From Nitrospinota bacterium (GTDB lineage: Bacteria; Nitrospinota; Nitrospinia; JACRGO01), in NCBI GenBank assembly GCA_016212295.1, contig JACRGO010000124.1, positions 1 through 12,753 on the forward strand: a stretch of DNA of 12,753 nucleotides. Reading direction: 5' to 3'. A program made the translations under genes and the position numbers. The notes beneath the pieces are model-generated. The model ran no database searches and was not told the DNA's origin. It was given only the letters and a program-made list of their open reading frames with translations. Below, piece by piece: positions 1-6,149 of the stretch (position 1 is the stretch's first letter; every line of letters begins with the position of its first letter).

Positions 1-177
1 GACGCCCTGACCTCCCGGCGGGTCTATAAGAAGGCCTTTGACCAGGACCTGGCCCGCGACATTATTCTGAAGGAAGAGGGGAAACACCTGGACCCCGACG
101 TGGTGCGGGCCTTCCGTGACTGCTGGAAGGGCTTCATGCAGATAAACGAGGAATTCAAGGACACGGCCATGTAACAA
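1..177 (+). CDS. C-terminal end of an HD-GYP domain protein (partial)
   Basis: The first reading frame is open from the window edge to a TAA at 175-177 and gives 58 residues. It begins DALTSRRVYKKAF and continues with GKHLDPDVVRAF. That is the usual end of an HD-GYP domain, in which an 'YDALTS-R-YK' helix is followed by 'G-HFDP-vV-AF'. Members with the full catalytic set hydrolyse cyclic di-GMP, often as response regulators with an N-terminal receiver. The HD and GYP motifs lie upstream of this window, so neither catalytic competence nor the N-terminal partner domain can be judged. Family assignment is fairly firm; function is inferred. Confidence 0.8.
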
Positions 178-342
178 AACTTAAATTTCAAAGCTCAAAA
201 TACAAATGCCAAATAACAAATAAATCTCAATAACCCAAATTACAAAGAACAAACAAGGAAATGTAATTGTTTTGGACATTCGGTAATTGTAATTTGTAGT
301 TTATTTGTAATTTGCTATTTGTCATTTGGGATTTTGTTATCC
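178..342. repeat. AT-rich inverted word repeat (CAAATNA units)
   Basis: The spacer between the HD-GYP fragment and xth is filled by a 7-base word. The left half reads as CAAATGC, CAAATAA, CAAATAA and looser copies on the plus strand. The right half (about 279-342) carries the complement, which on the minus strand reads CAAATGA, CAAATAG, CAAATTA and again CAAATTA. The two halves can pair as a long imperfect hairpin. Its right half ends about 28 bases before the chosen xth start, so it is probably in or just upstream of that gene's leader. Confidence 0.75.
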
Positions 343-369
343 CTTTGGTTTCAGCTTAAGGATTCCAAC

Positions 370-1122
370 ATGAAACTCATCTCCTGGAACGTCAACGGCA
401 TACGCGCTGTCCTGGGCAAGGGGTTTCTTGACTATGTAAACCGGGAAGACCCCGATGTCCTGTGCCTGCAGGAGACCCGCGCCCACCCCGATCAAGTCGA
501 CCTGGCCCTGGAGCAATTTCCCCACCACTACTGGAACAGCGCCGATAAAAAAGGATATTCCGGCACTGCGGTCTTCAGCAAAAAGGAGCCTCTGGCTCTC
601 ACCCGCGAAATAGGAATAGAAGAGCATGCGGGGGAGGGACGGGTCCTGGCGCTGGAATTTTCCGATTTTTTCCTGGTGAACGTCTATACCCCCAACGCGC
701 AAAACGAGTTGACGCGCCTCGATTACCGGATGGAGTGGGACCGGGATTTCTTGAAATATTTAAAGAAGCTGGAAACGAAAAAGCCGGTGGTTTTTTGCGG
801 CGACCTGAACGTCGCCCATAAGGAGATCGATCTCAAGAATCCGCAGGCCAATCGCGGCAACGCCGGGTTCACGGACGAGGAGCGGGAGGGGTTTTCCAAT
901 TACATCAAGGCCGGGTTCCTGGACGCCTTCCGCGAGTTTCATGAAGGTCCCGGCCACTACACCTGGTGGAGCTACCGCTTCAACGCCCGCGCCAGGAACA
1001 TCGGGTGGCGCATCGACTACTTCTGCCTCTCCGCTTCCTTACGGCCCCGCCTGAAGGACGCCTTCATCCGCTCCGAGGTCACGGGCTCTGACCACTGTCC
1101 CGTCGGGATCATCCTGGAGTAA
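370..1122 (+). CDS. xth: exodeoxyribonuclease III (AP endonuclease)
   Basis: This 250-residue protein belongs to the exonuclease III/Ape1 endonuclease-exonuclease-phosphatase family, which incises DNA at abasic sites and trims 3' blocks in base-excision repair in the cytoplasm. The catalytic set is visible in order: N7 in SWNVNG, E35 in LCLQET, Y106 in VYTPN, D145 and N147 in GDLNVAH, D216 in GWRIDYF, and D241-H242 in SDHCPVG. The frame is open from 319, but the ATG at 370 gives the family's normal start (MKLISWNVNG) and has AAGGA 8 bases upstream. Length matches the family (about 250-270). The window also holds nth, another base-excision enzyme, 5 kb away on the other strand; the two are not in one operon. 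Confidence 0.96.
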   Translation: MKLISWNVNGIRAVLGKGFLDYVNREDPDVLCLQETRAHPDQVDLALEQFPHHYWNSADKKGYSGTAVFSKKEPLALTREIGIEEHAGEGRVLALEFSDFFLVNVYTPNAQNELTRLDYRMEWDRDFLKYLKKLETKKPVVFCGDLNVAHKEIDLKNPQANRGNAGFTDEEREGFSNYIKAGFLDAFREFHEGPGHYTWWSYRFNARARNIGWRIDYFCLSASLRPRLKDAFIRSEVTGSDHCPVGIILE

Positions 1123-1227
1123 CGCCGCTCGTTTGCCTCCCTCGGCCACTGCATGGAAACTTATATTATTACGTTCAGAAATTTGTGTTTTCCGCGCAAA
1201 ACGCAAAGGCCCTTCCGGGCAAAAAAA

Positions 1228-1243
1228 TAAGTAGTTATACTTA
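1228..1243. promoter_or_regulatory. upstream dyad operator, imperfect copy
   Basis: TAAGTAG and ATACTTA flank a 2-base TT centre, giving a 7-2-7 dyad with one mismatched pair next to the spacer. The core GTAGTTNTAC is shared with the dyad centred 23 bases downstream, so the two would sit on about the same face of the helix. The 7-2-7 arrangement is the one used by NarL-type GerE domains, and a GerE protein is encoded just downstream. Confidence 0.6.
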
Positions 1244-1247
1244 CTCA

Positions 1248-1269
1248 AAATACGTAGTTCTACGTATTT
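1248..1269. promoter_or_regulatory. perfect 22-base dyad operator
   Basis: AAATACGTAG and its exact complement CTACGTATTT flank a TT centre, a perfect 10-2-10 dyad. Its centre (1258.5) lies about 43 bases before the start point predicted from the adjoining promoter, and its right end touches the -35 element. Activators that contact RNA polymerase commonly bind at this position. The most economical reading is autoactivation by the GerE-type protein at 1450, but another regulator is possible. Confidence 0.65.
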
Positions 1270-1295
1270 ACAATTGGAGAAAAACGTTGTAAAGT
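1267..1295 (+). promoter_or_regulatory. sigma70-like promoter of the small regulator unit
   Basis: TTTACA (1267-1272, 5 of 6 consensus bases) and TAAAGT (1290-1295, 4 of 6) are separated by exactly 17 bases. Transcription would start near 1302, leaving about 28 bases of leader before the ATG at 1330. The -35 overlaps the end of the perfect dyad at 1248-1269, which ties the promoter to that operator. Confidence 0.55.
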
Positions 1296-1329
1296 GTCCC
1301 CTACAAAAATAAAAAGAGAGGGAGCGGGA

Positions 1330-1443
1330 ATGTTTATGGACCAGGAAAAAACCAGACTGATAAGGTTTCTTACGGTCTCGTCAATCCTCTGCGTATTTAT
1401 TATTTGGCTCCTGTTCGGGATAATTGACTGGGCTTTGGCATAA
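1330..1443 (+). CDS. 37-residue single-span membrane peptide
   Basis: This short frame has a purine-rich ribosome site (GAGGGAG, 1317-1323) about 6 bases before the ATG. It encodes a charged N-terminus (MFMDQEKTRLIR) followed by one hydrophobic stretch at about residues 13-32 that contains C21 and W26, then D33-W34. It looks like a small inner-membrane protein with the charged end in the cytoplasm. I do not recognise a family. It lies 28 bases after the predicted transcription start and 6 bases before the GerE-type gene, so the two should be cotranscribed. It could be a membrane partner or sensor for that regulator, or a leader peptide that controls its translation. The methionine at residue 3 is an alternative start. 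Coding status rests on the ribosome site, composition and position only. Confidence 0.55.
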   Translation: MFMDQEKTRLIRFLTVSSILCVFIIWLLFGIIDWALA

Positions 1444-1449
1444 GTAAAA

Positions 1450-1653
1450 ATGAAAATTGGAAATAAATTGACGGAGCAGCAGTCGAAGGTCGGCAAGTTG
1501 GTTCAAGAAGGATTGTCGGAAGCGGAAATCGCCATCTTCCTTGGCGTCGGTGAAAAGACAGTAAAAAGGCATATCGAGAGCCTGTGCAAAAAGACCGGCA
1601 CAACGAACAGGAAGGAATTGGCAAGGAAAATTTCCCATGTAATAGACGATTAA
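1450..1653 (+). CDS. stand-alone LuxR/GerE-type DNA-binding protein
   Basis: The 67-residue product is almost entirely a GerE-type helix-turn-helix domain. The start LTEQQSKVGKLVQEGLSEAEIA matches the family's first helices. GVGEKTVKRHIESLCKK is the recognition-helix region, with the usual S/G-E-K-T-V-K-R-H pattern, and TTNRKELARK the last helix. No receiver, autoinducer or PAS domain is present, as in Bacillus GerE. The ATG has no good Shine-Dalgarno sequence and lies 6 bases after the stop of the 37-residue membrane peptide, so translational coupling is likely. Two 7-2-7 dyads upstream of the shared promoter suggest that it regulates its own unit, probably as an activator. What signal it answers to is not visible. 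Confidence 0.85.
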   Translation: MKIGNKLTEQQSKVGKLVQEGLSEAEIAIFLGVGEKTVKRHIESLCKKTGTTNRKELARKISHVIDD

Positions 1654-1767
1654 AATAGATTAATTCCTTTCGGTTTCGTCACGGACAGCTCTGTAATTCA
1701 ATAGTATAGAATTTCCATTTTTTTCGTTTATAAATCAAACAGCTGCATATTAGCGGCATCAGGCGAT

Positions 1768-1836
1768 AGTCATTGGTCAATAGTCATTTGTCATTGATAA
1801 ACAGGAAGACACCCTAATGGCCAGTGACCAATGACT
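1768..1836. repeat. inverted word repeat (AGTCATTGGTC)
   Basis: AGTCATTGGTCA at 1768-1779 is matched exactly by TGACCAATGACT at 1825-1836. Inside the left arm the word recurs with a period of about 10 bases (AGTCATTGGTCA, AGTCATTTGTCA). The loop between the arms has no other structure that I can see. Confidence 0.75.
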
Positions 1837-1930
1837 CTTTAAAGCCCGCCCGAAGGGCGATAAGTTCATATACCCCCTTGGATAATACTGGCAAAAAATG
1901 ATGTAAACACCTCTCCCATTAGTGGTTTCC

Positions 1931-1959
1931 TTGATACCAAGTTCCAATTTTGATAAGAT
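1931..1959 (+). promoter_or_regulatory. candidate promoter for the TPR gene pair
   Basis: TTGATA (1931-1936) and TAAGAT (1954-1959) are 17 bases apart, each with 4-5 of 6 consensus bases. The leader to the ATG at 2082 would be about 115 bases. The region is AT-rich, so a chance match is possible. Confidence 0.3.
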
Positions 1960-2081
1960 GCCAAGGGTGAGTTTGTATATCCTTTCAAATGAACTTTTAA
2001 CCTTGACTCTTGGATTTTTGAAATTTTTAGCATCGGCCCGCCTACCTTAATCCCTTCCAAGCGCGCGATTGAATTAAAATC

Positions 2082-3878
2082 ATGACTCAATTCAAAATTT
2101 TCCATAGCCGGTTTATTCTCATTGCCCTTCTCCTCTCTACATGGGGCTGCGTCACCACTTCCACCAAAGCAGGCGGCCCTACGGGAAAAACCTCGCCTTC
2201 GCTTCCATCCAAGCCGGCCGTGACGGATGCGCCCCCCTTTGAGAATGACAGCCAGGCCAGGGCCTATTATTACTTTTTGGATGGAGAAATTCACGAAAAG
2301 GAAAATAGCTGGAATGAAGCAGTTGACGCCTACAAGAACGCCATCCAAAACGATCCTAAGGCGCCTGTTTTGCTTCAAAAACTGGCCACTCTTTATTTGA
2401 GGTTGGGGGATTTCCAGAATGCGATCAGGACCTGCGAAGACGCCCATAAAATAGACTCTAAAAACGTCCCGATTCTGATGATGCTGGCTGGATTGTACGC
2501 AGGCGCCCGCGACTACCAGAAGGCCATTGGTTTATACAGAAAAATCATTGAAATCGATCCAAAGGAAGACCAGACCTATCTGTATCTTGGAACTATTTTC
2601 ACGGAAACCGGCAAACCGGAGGAGGCCATTAAAATCTTCAAGGAACTCCTGAAAATAGAACCGGAATCGGCCCTTGGCCTTGTGTCGCTTGGGACCGCCT
2701 ATTTTCGAGCGGGCCTTTTTTCTGAAGCGGAGGTGTACTTCAGGAAGCTGGTGTCCCTGCGGCCCACGTATGTAAGGGGACTTGAGGGCCTTGCCATCAC
2801 CCTCCAGGGCCAGGGCAGATATGATGAGTCCATAGAAATATATAAGAAAATAATGGAATACGAAGGGGAGGATTCGCGTCTGCGCGATATTCTCGGGCGC
2901 CTCTATATAATGAAAAACGCCCTGCCGGACGCATTGGAGCAATATAAAAAGTTCAGTGAATTCGAACCCGAAAACGTCAATGTCCACCTGAAGATAGGGC
3001 TTATTCATCTGGAGATGAAGGAGTACCAAAAAGCCCTTGATGAACTCATGCTCTTTCTTGCCAGCGAGCCTGAAAACCTTAAAGCTCATTACTATATAGG
3101 GGCGATTTACGAGGCCATGGGTAAAAAAGAGGAGGCGCTTCAGAAATTCCTGTTCATCGTGGAAAAAGAGCCCCAAAATCCGGATTATCGCTGGACAGCG
3201 GCCCGTATGTACGAAAAAATGGACCTCGGACAAAAGGCGCAGGAAATATTGGAAGAGGGGGTCCGCCTGGAGCCGGAAAACGACCTCTATTATTTTTATC
3301 TTGGACTTTTAAAATCCAAGGCCAAGGAATACGAAAAGGCCGAGACCTTTTTAAAGAAGGCAGCGGACCTTAAACCCAATAAGCCGCAGCATCACTACAA
3401 TCTCGGCGGGGTCTATGAAAGATTGAAAAAATTCGACGAGGCGGTTGCGTCCATGCAAAAAGTCCTCTCCATGGACCCCGATAATCCCGCGGCCAATAAT
3501 TTCATAGGTTATATGTGGGCGGAACAAAACAAGAACCTTGACCAGGCCCTGGCCCACGTCAAGAAGGCATTGGAAGTAGAACCGGAAAATGGATACTACC
3601 TGGACAGCCTGGCCTGGATTTACTACCGCATGGGCAAGCTGGAGGACGCCCTCAGGGAAATAGACAAGGCAGCCGAGATTTCAGAGCCGGACCCGGTGAT
3701 TTTCCACCATAGGGGAGTTATTCAATTTGGTATGAAGAAATACGGCGCCGCCTTGGAGTCCTGGCAAAAAGCCCTCTCTTTGCATGAAGAATCGCCCAGC
3801 GAGGATATTGATACCGCTGACCTTAAGGAAAAAATTCAAAAAGCGGCTGAGGCTTTAAAGGCGACTCAAAGGCCATGA
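2082..3878 (+). CDS. TPR-repeat protein, probable lipoprotein
   Basis: The 598-residue product starts with a signal sequence (hydrophobic residues 11-21) that ends STWGC, so C23 may be lipidated; the -3 residue is T, so the lipobox is weak. A proline/serine/threonine-rich linker runs to about residue 58. From about 60 to 585 it is a solenoid of roughly fifteen TPR units, with the usual Y-x-x-G/A, A-x-x-x-Y/F and DP-x-N/K signatures at 34-residue spacing (for example YEKAETFLKKAADLKPNKPQ). Such proteins act as protein-binding scaffolds in the periplasm or at the outer membrane; the partner cannot be named. The ATG has no strong ribosome site. The next gene follows after 6 bases and is also exported, so the two probably work together in envelope or lipoprotein traffic. 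Confidence 0.88.
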   Translation: MTQFKIFHSRFILIALLLSTWGCVTTSTKAGGPTGKTSPSLPSKPAVTDAPPFENDSQARAYYYFLDGEIHEKENSWNEAVDAYKNAIQNDPKAPVLLQKLATLYLRLGDFQNAIRTCEDAHKIDSKNVPILMMLAGLYAGARDYQKAIGLYRKIIEIDPKEDQTYLYLGTIFTETGKPEEAIKIFKELLKIEPESALGLVSLGTAYFRAGLFSEAEVYFRKLVSLRPTYVRGLEGLAITLQGQGRYDESIEIYKKIMEYEGEDSRLRDILGRLYIMKNALPDALEQYKKFSEFEPENVNVHLKIGLIHLEMKEYQKALDELMLFLASEPENLKAHYYIGAIYEAMGKKEEALQKFLFIVEKEPQNPDYRWTAARMYEKMDLGQKAQEILEEGVRLEPENDLYYFYLGLLKSKAKEYEKAETFLKKAADLKPNKPQHHYNLGGVYERLKKFDEAVASMQKVLSMDPDNPAANNFIGYMWAEQNKNLDQALAHVKKALEVEPENGYYLDSLAWIYYRMGKLEDALREIDKAAEISEPDPVIFHHRGVIQFGMKKYGAALESWQKALSLHEESPSEDIDTADLKEKIQKAAEALKATQRP

Positions 3879-3884
3879 TAATAA

Positions 3885-4748
3885 ATGCCCTCGAAACGCG
3901 CCCTGAAATCCGGAGTTTTTCCAGCCCTTGTCCTCTTTTTTCTTTGCGCCCATCTGCTCTGCCCCCTTGCCGGTAGAGCTTCCCCGGCGTCCGCTTCCGA
4001 AAACCCGCCGCCTAACCAAAGTCCGCGCACTCCCTCCGGCGCGGAAAAAATAGATAGCATCCTGCAACGCTCCAGTTCCCTTGGTTCCCTTTCCGGTTTT
4101 GCCGACATTAAAATCCATTCGCCGAAAATCAAAAAAAGCTTCAAGGCAGCCATACTTTTGCAAGGCGGGGAAAACGCCAGGATCGACGGCCTGTCCCCCT
4201 TCGGCGCCCCTGTCTTTAATTTGGTTTACATAAGGAACAATTTATTGGTCCATTTCCCCTCATCCGGCGCGGTCTATTTGGACTATGTGGAAACCGAGGG
4301 ATTGTTCCATCTACTGGACTTCCCCTCCACAGGCTATAGTTTAATTGAGCTTGTTTCCGGCTCCTTGCTGAGCCAAAGGACCAGAGGCGAAGCCACGCTG
4401 AAAGGGACGGCGGGCGGCGATGGATTTCTGCTCTCCGTCACGTCCCCGGATGACGGAGAACCTTGCGAGGTCAAACTCGATTCCGCGCTCCTGCCAAAAC
4501 AGGCGGACTTTTTAAAAAAAGGCGGAAGGCGCATATCCATTGTCTACTCCGATTACGAACCAACCGGCGATGGCGTCCAGTTTCCACGCCATTCCATCCT
4601 TCAAGTAAAAAAGGAAGATATTTCCGTGGAATTTTTTTTCAAGAGCGTGGATATACACAAGGAACTTTCCCCAAGCAGCTTCCGGGTCCCGGTCGATCCA
4701 GAATTTATTTTCATTGACCGCGAGGACCTCTTGGAGCAGTTGAAATAG
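3885..4748 (+). CDS. exported LolA/LolB- or DUF4292-like protein
   Basis: This 287-residue protein has an N-terminal signal sequence (hydrophobic at about residues 11-28, with candidate cleavage after the ASPASA stretch), then a proline-rich linker to about residue 50. The rest reads as a beta-rich domain. It opens with a helix (IDSILQRSSSLGSLSGFADIKI), continues with a strand pattern (FKAAILLQGGENARIDGLSPFG, then FNLVYIRNNLLVHFP) and ends with VDIHKELSPSSFRVPVDPEF. This order resembles the LolA/LolB barrel and the DUF4292 lipoproteins: 'RG-a-i', 'l-i-gPfG-p-f', then a late 'F-lp'. Lol proteins carry lipoproteins across the periplasm, but no diagnostic residue proves that here. The start is 6 bases after the TPR gene, so the two are probably cotranscribed. 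Fold assignment is by eye. Confidence 0.6.
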   Translation: MPSKRALKSGVFPALVLFFLCAHLLCPLAGRASPASASENPPPNQSPRTPSGAEKIDSILQRSSSLGSLSGFADIKIHSPKIKKSFKAAILLQGGENARIDGLSPFGAPVFNLVYIRNNLLVHFPSSGAVYLDYVETEGLFHLLDFPSTGYSLIELVSGSLLSQRTRGEATLKGTAGGDGFLLSVTSPDDGEPCEVKLDSALLPKQADFLKKGGRRISIVYSDYEPTGDGVQFPRHSILQVKKEDISVEFFFKSVDIHKELSPSSFRVPVDPEFIFIDREDLLEQLK

Positions 4749-4757
4749 GCGGAGGAT

Positions 4758-4881
4758 GTAAGAAAGTGGCAGAGGCACAAAGGCGCAGAGGCATAGAGGT
4801 TTTAAAAACCCGGCAATAACTTTCTTTTAATTTTCTAACTTTGTGCCTTTGCCCCTTTGTGCCCCTCTTCCTCTTTCCTAC
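4758..4881. repeat. inverted word repeat (AGGCACAA) between convergent genes
   Basis: The left arm (4758-4799) runs GTAAGAAAGTGG then AGAGGCACAAAGGCGCAGAGG. The right arm (4838-4881), read on the minus strand, runs GTAGGAAAGAGG then AGAGGGGCACAAAGGGGC, so the arms match over about 42 bases with a few changes and one 2-base gap. The inner word has a period of 8-9 bases. The right edge overlaps and supplies the TAG stop (4878-4880) of the minus-strand receiver gene. Lying between converging genes, it could end transcription in both directions, though it lacks a classic T-run. Confidence 0.8.
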
Positions 4882-5543
4882 GACTTCTTCCCCTCCGATG
4901 TATCTATTTCCTCCCTCCCGTGAAATTTCGTGGTGGTGATGGACTCGGCGCTGGACAATCTGTCCAATGCCTTGGAAATCCTCTGCGCGCTTTCCTTGCC
5001 CTTTTCAAACCAGACGCCGCACTTGGGGCAGGTTTTCATTTTTTCCAGAATCATGCCTATGGAGACCAGGGGATTGCGCACCTCGTGGTCCACTGACATC
5101 ATGGTGGCCCTTAAAATCCTCAACCTCTCCAGGTCGATGCATCTGCGCGTGAGTTGGGCTATTTTCAAATGGGCCTCGACACGGGCCACGAATTCCTTGG
5201 AGTGCTCCGCCACGTTGGACTTGTTTATAAAGTCGCAGGCCCCCAGCTTTAGCCCCTCTACCTCCATTTTTTCAAAATCGCTGTAAAATATAATTTCCGG
5301 CAACAGCCTGGTTTCCTCCCTGCCCCTCAATCGCCTGAAGACCTCGAAACCGTCGATTCCGGGCATTTTGATGTCCAGCAACACCAGGTCGTAATCGTTT
5401 TTTGCGCACATGGCCAGGCCTTGCTCTCCGTTTTCCGCGAGATCAAGCGCATGGCCTCCTTTTCTCAGGACATCCTTGGTGATGGCCCGAATGGTTGATG
5501 AATCATCTATCAAAAGAATTTTAGGGGTTTCTTCCGCCGGCAT
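4878..5543 (-). CDS. receiver domain fused to a DHp histidine domain, no ATPase
   Basis: Residues 7-125 form a receiver domain: acidic pair D13-D14, phosphoacceptor D57 in LVLLDIKMPG, switch residue S88 and lysine K108 in FINKS. Residues about 130-205 look like the dimerisation/histidine-phosphotransfer (DHp) domain of a histidine kinase, with H-box H153 in VDHEVRNPL and the second helix ending RISKALDRLSSAESITTTKF. The protein then stops at 221, so the whole HATPase_c domain is missing. C172-x-x-C175 (CPKC) sits in the DHp hairpin and could bind metal or sense redox state. It may relay phosphate between D57 and H153 for other kinases, or be a truncated hybrid kinase. The ATG has AGGAG 6 bases upstream. 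The stop codon lies in the edge of the adjacent inverted repeat. Confidence 0.88.
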   Translation of the reverse strand: MPAEETPKILLIDDSSTIRAITKDVLRKGGHALDLAENGEQGLAMCAKNDYDLVLLDIKMPGIDGFEVFRRLRGREETRLLPEIIFYSDFEKMEVEGLKLGACDFINKSNVAEHSKEFVARVEAHLKIAQLTRRCIDLERLRILRATMMSVDHEVRNPLVSIGMILEKMKTCPKCGVWFEKGKESAQRISKALDRLSSAESITTTKFHGREEIDTSEGKKS

Positions 5544-5565
5544 TTTACGCTCCTGTTTTTATTTT

Positions 5566-5704
5566 ATAGTAAACGCAAAAAATAAGTAGGCATGGGCCGC
5601 TATGGCATCCGACGGATAGTCAACGCTTTTTAAAGAAGCGCCTTTAATTTTTTCTATAAAATTGGGGCGTTTCAGCATGTCTACTTATTTTTTGCGTTTA
5701 CTAT
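5566..5704. repeat. 139-bp inverted repeat A, interleaved with B
   Basis: Arms of 29 bases at 5566-5594 and 5676-5704 are complementary with one mismatch. Each begins at its outer end with ATAGTAAACGC and continues AAAAAATAAGTAG. The element starts in the spacer upstream of the receiver-DHp gene. Its right arm lies inside element B, so the two pairings cannot form together as a nested fold. Confidence 0.85.
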
Positions 5705-5754
5705 CCGCTTCTTTGCCCTAAAAATTAAGGCGCTTTTTAAAAAACGTTGACTAT
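5616..5754. repeat. 139-bp inverted repeat B, interleaved with A
   Basis: Arms at 5616-5651 and 5721-5754 are complementary over about 34 bases, with one substitution and two single-base gaps. Each outer end reads ATAGTCAACG, nearly the same as element A, and the arm goes on through a GCGCCTT block. B has the same length as A (139 bases) and is shifted by exactly 50 bases. Its right edge supplies the TAG stop codon (5751-5753) of the J-domain gene. Confidence 0.85.
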
Positions 5755-6149
5755 AACTTCTCAACCTTTGAAAAAAATTCCATGAAATTATCCTGGCATT
5801 CTTGTATAAAGGCATTGAAATCAGCATCGTTGATGGTTTTTTTTGAATAGATTCCCCTGCGCTGGACCTTTCTCAATTTCCTCACCGCTGCGTGCTTGAG
5901 GTTATATTCCTTCTTCTTTCTCCTCTCCAATTCGAGGTCGTATTCCCGCTTCTTAACAGGGTCCAAAAGAAAACGGTACGCCTTGGTGGCGAGTTCAAAC
6001 AATTCAACGGCCCTGGGGTCCTCCGGCCGCCTGTCAGGGTGAAACTTGAGGGCAATGCGCCGGTATCCCTTCTTTACCGCTTCGATGGAACTGCCGTTTT
6101 CCATGCCTAGGACCATATAAAGATTATAATTTTTTAAGTCTTTTTCCAT
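5751..6149 (-). CDS. small J-domain (DnaJ-like) protein
   Basis: The chosen start gives 132 residues. Residues 8-71 form a J domain: YNLYMVLGMENGSS, then helix II with GYRRIALKFHPD (HPD at 37-39), then FELATKAYRFLLDPVKKREYD. J domains stimulate the ATPase of an Hsp70 (DnaK) partner in the cytoplasm. The C-terminal 60 residues are basic and helical (LERRKKKEYNLKHAAVRKLRK), then acidic with aromatics (FIQECQDNFMEFFSK). There is no G/F linker, zinc-finger or client-binding domain, so it is not a full DnaJ. The frame is open to 6218, but the ATG at 6149 puts the J domain at the N-terminus and reduces overlap with nth from 95 to 26 bases. It has no Shine-Dalgarno sequence and is probably translated by coupling to nth. 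Confidence 0.85.
   Translation of the reverse strand: MEKDLKNYNLYMVLGMENGSSIEAVKKGYRRIALKFHPDRRPEDPRAVELFELATKAYRFLLDPVKKREYDLELERRKKKEYNLKHAAVRKLRKVQRRGIYSKKTINDADFNAFIQECQDNFMEFFSKVEKL

Larger units (their letters stand above)
1654..2081. other. 428-base spacer with a word repeat and a possible promoter
   Basis: No gene with codon bias or a ribosome site was found here on either strand. The spacer holds the inverted repeat at 1768-1836, a short CGCCC-GAA-GGGCG hairpin at 1847-1859 with no T-run after it, and the promoter candidate at 1931-1959. About 120 bases of AT-rich leader then precede the TPR gene. Confidence 0.6.

Noticed and set aside
1128-1156. Possible fifth copy of the MITE end motif on the minus strand (CATGCAGTGGCC ... 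GGCAAAC)
   Set aside because: Only short blocks match and gaps are needed, so it is not distinguishable from chance.
1209-1220. GCCC-TTCC-GGGC hairpin as a terminator after xth
   Set aside because: A 4-bp stem followed by A's on the plus strand, so it has the wrong polarity and is too weak for an intrinsic terminator.
1866-2447. 193-residue open frame on the minus strand across the TPR gene start
   Set aside because: It overlaps the signal sequence and first TPRs of a clear gene, has no ribosome site and shows no recognisable domain; its promoter-side half lies in an AT-rich spacer.
2532-3233. 233-residue open frame on the minus strand inside the TPR gene
   Set aside because: The TPR frame is continuous and well supported here; the antisense frame has odd composition (rich in F, H and G) typical of a shadow.
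4463-4717. 84-residue frame inside the LolA-like gene in another plus-strand frame
   Set aside because: Shadow of a gene with clear signal sequence and operon position; no independent start signal.
1223-5589. Shared string AAAAAATAAGTAG between the operator region and the arms of repeat A
   Set aside because: A 13-base AT-rich match between two sites in 12.7 kb is expected by chance about once, so no common regulator is claimed.
5591-5618. CATGGGCCGC-TATGGCATCC as another MITE end copy
   Set aside because: It resembles copy c only loosely and lies in the loop of the interleaved repeats with no GCAAMCAAAA block.
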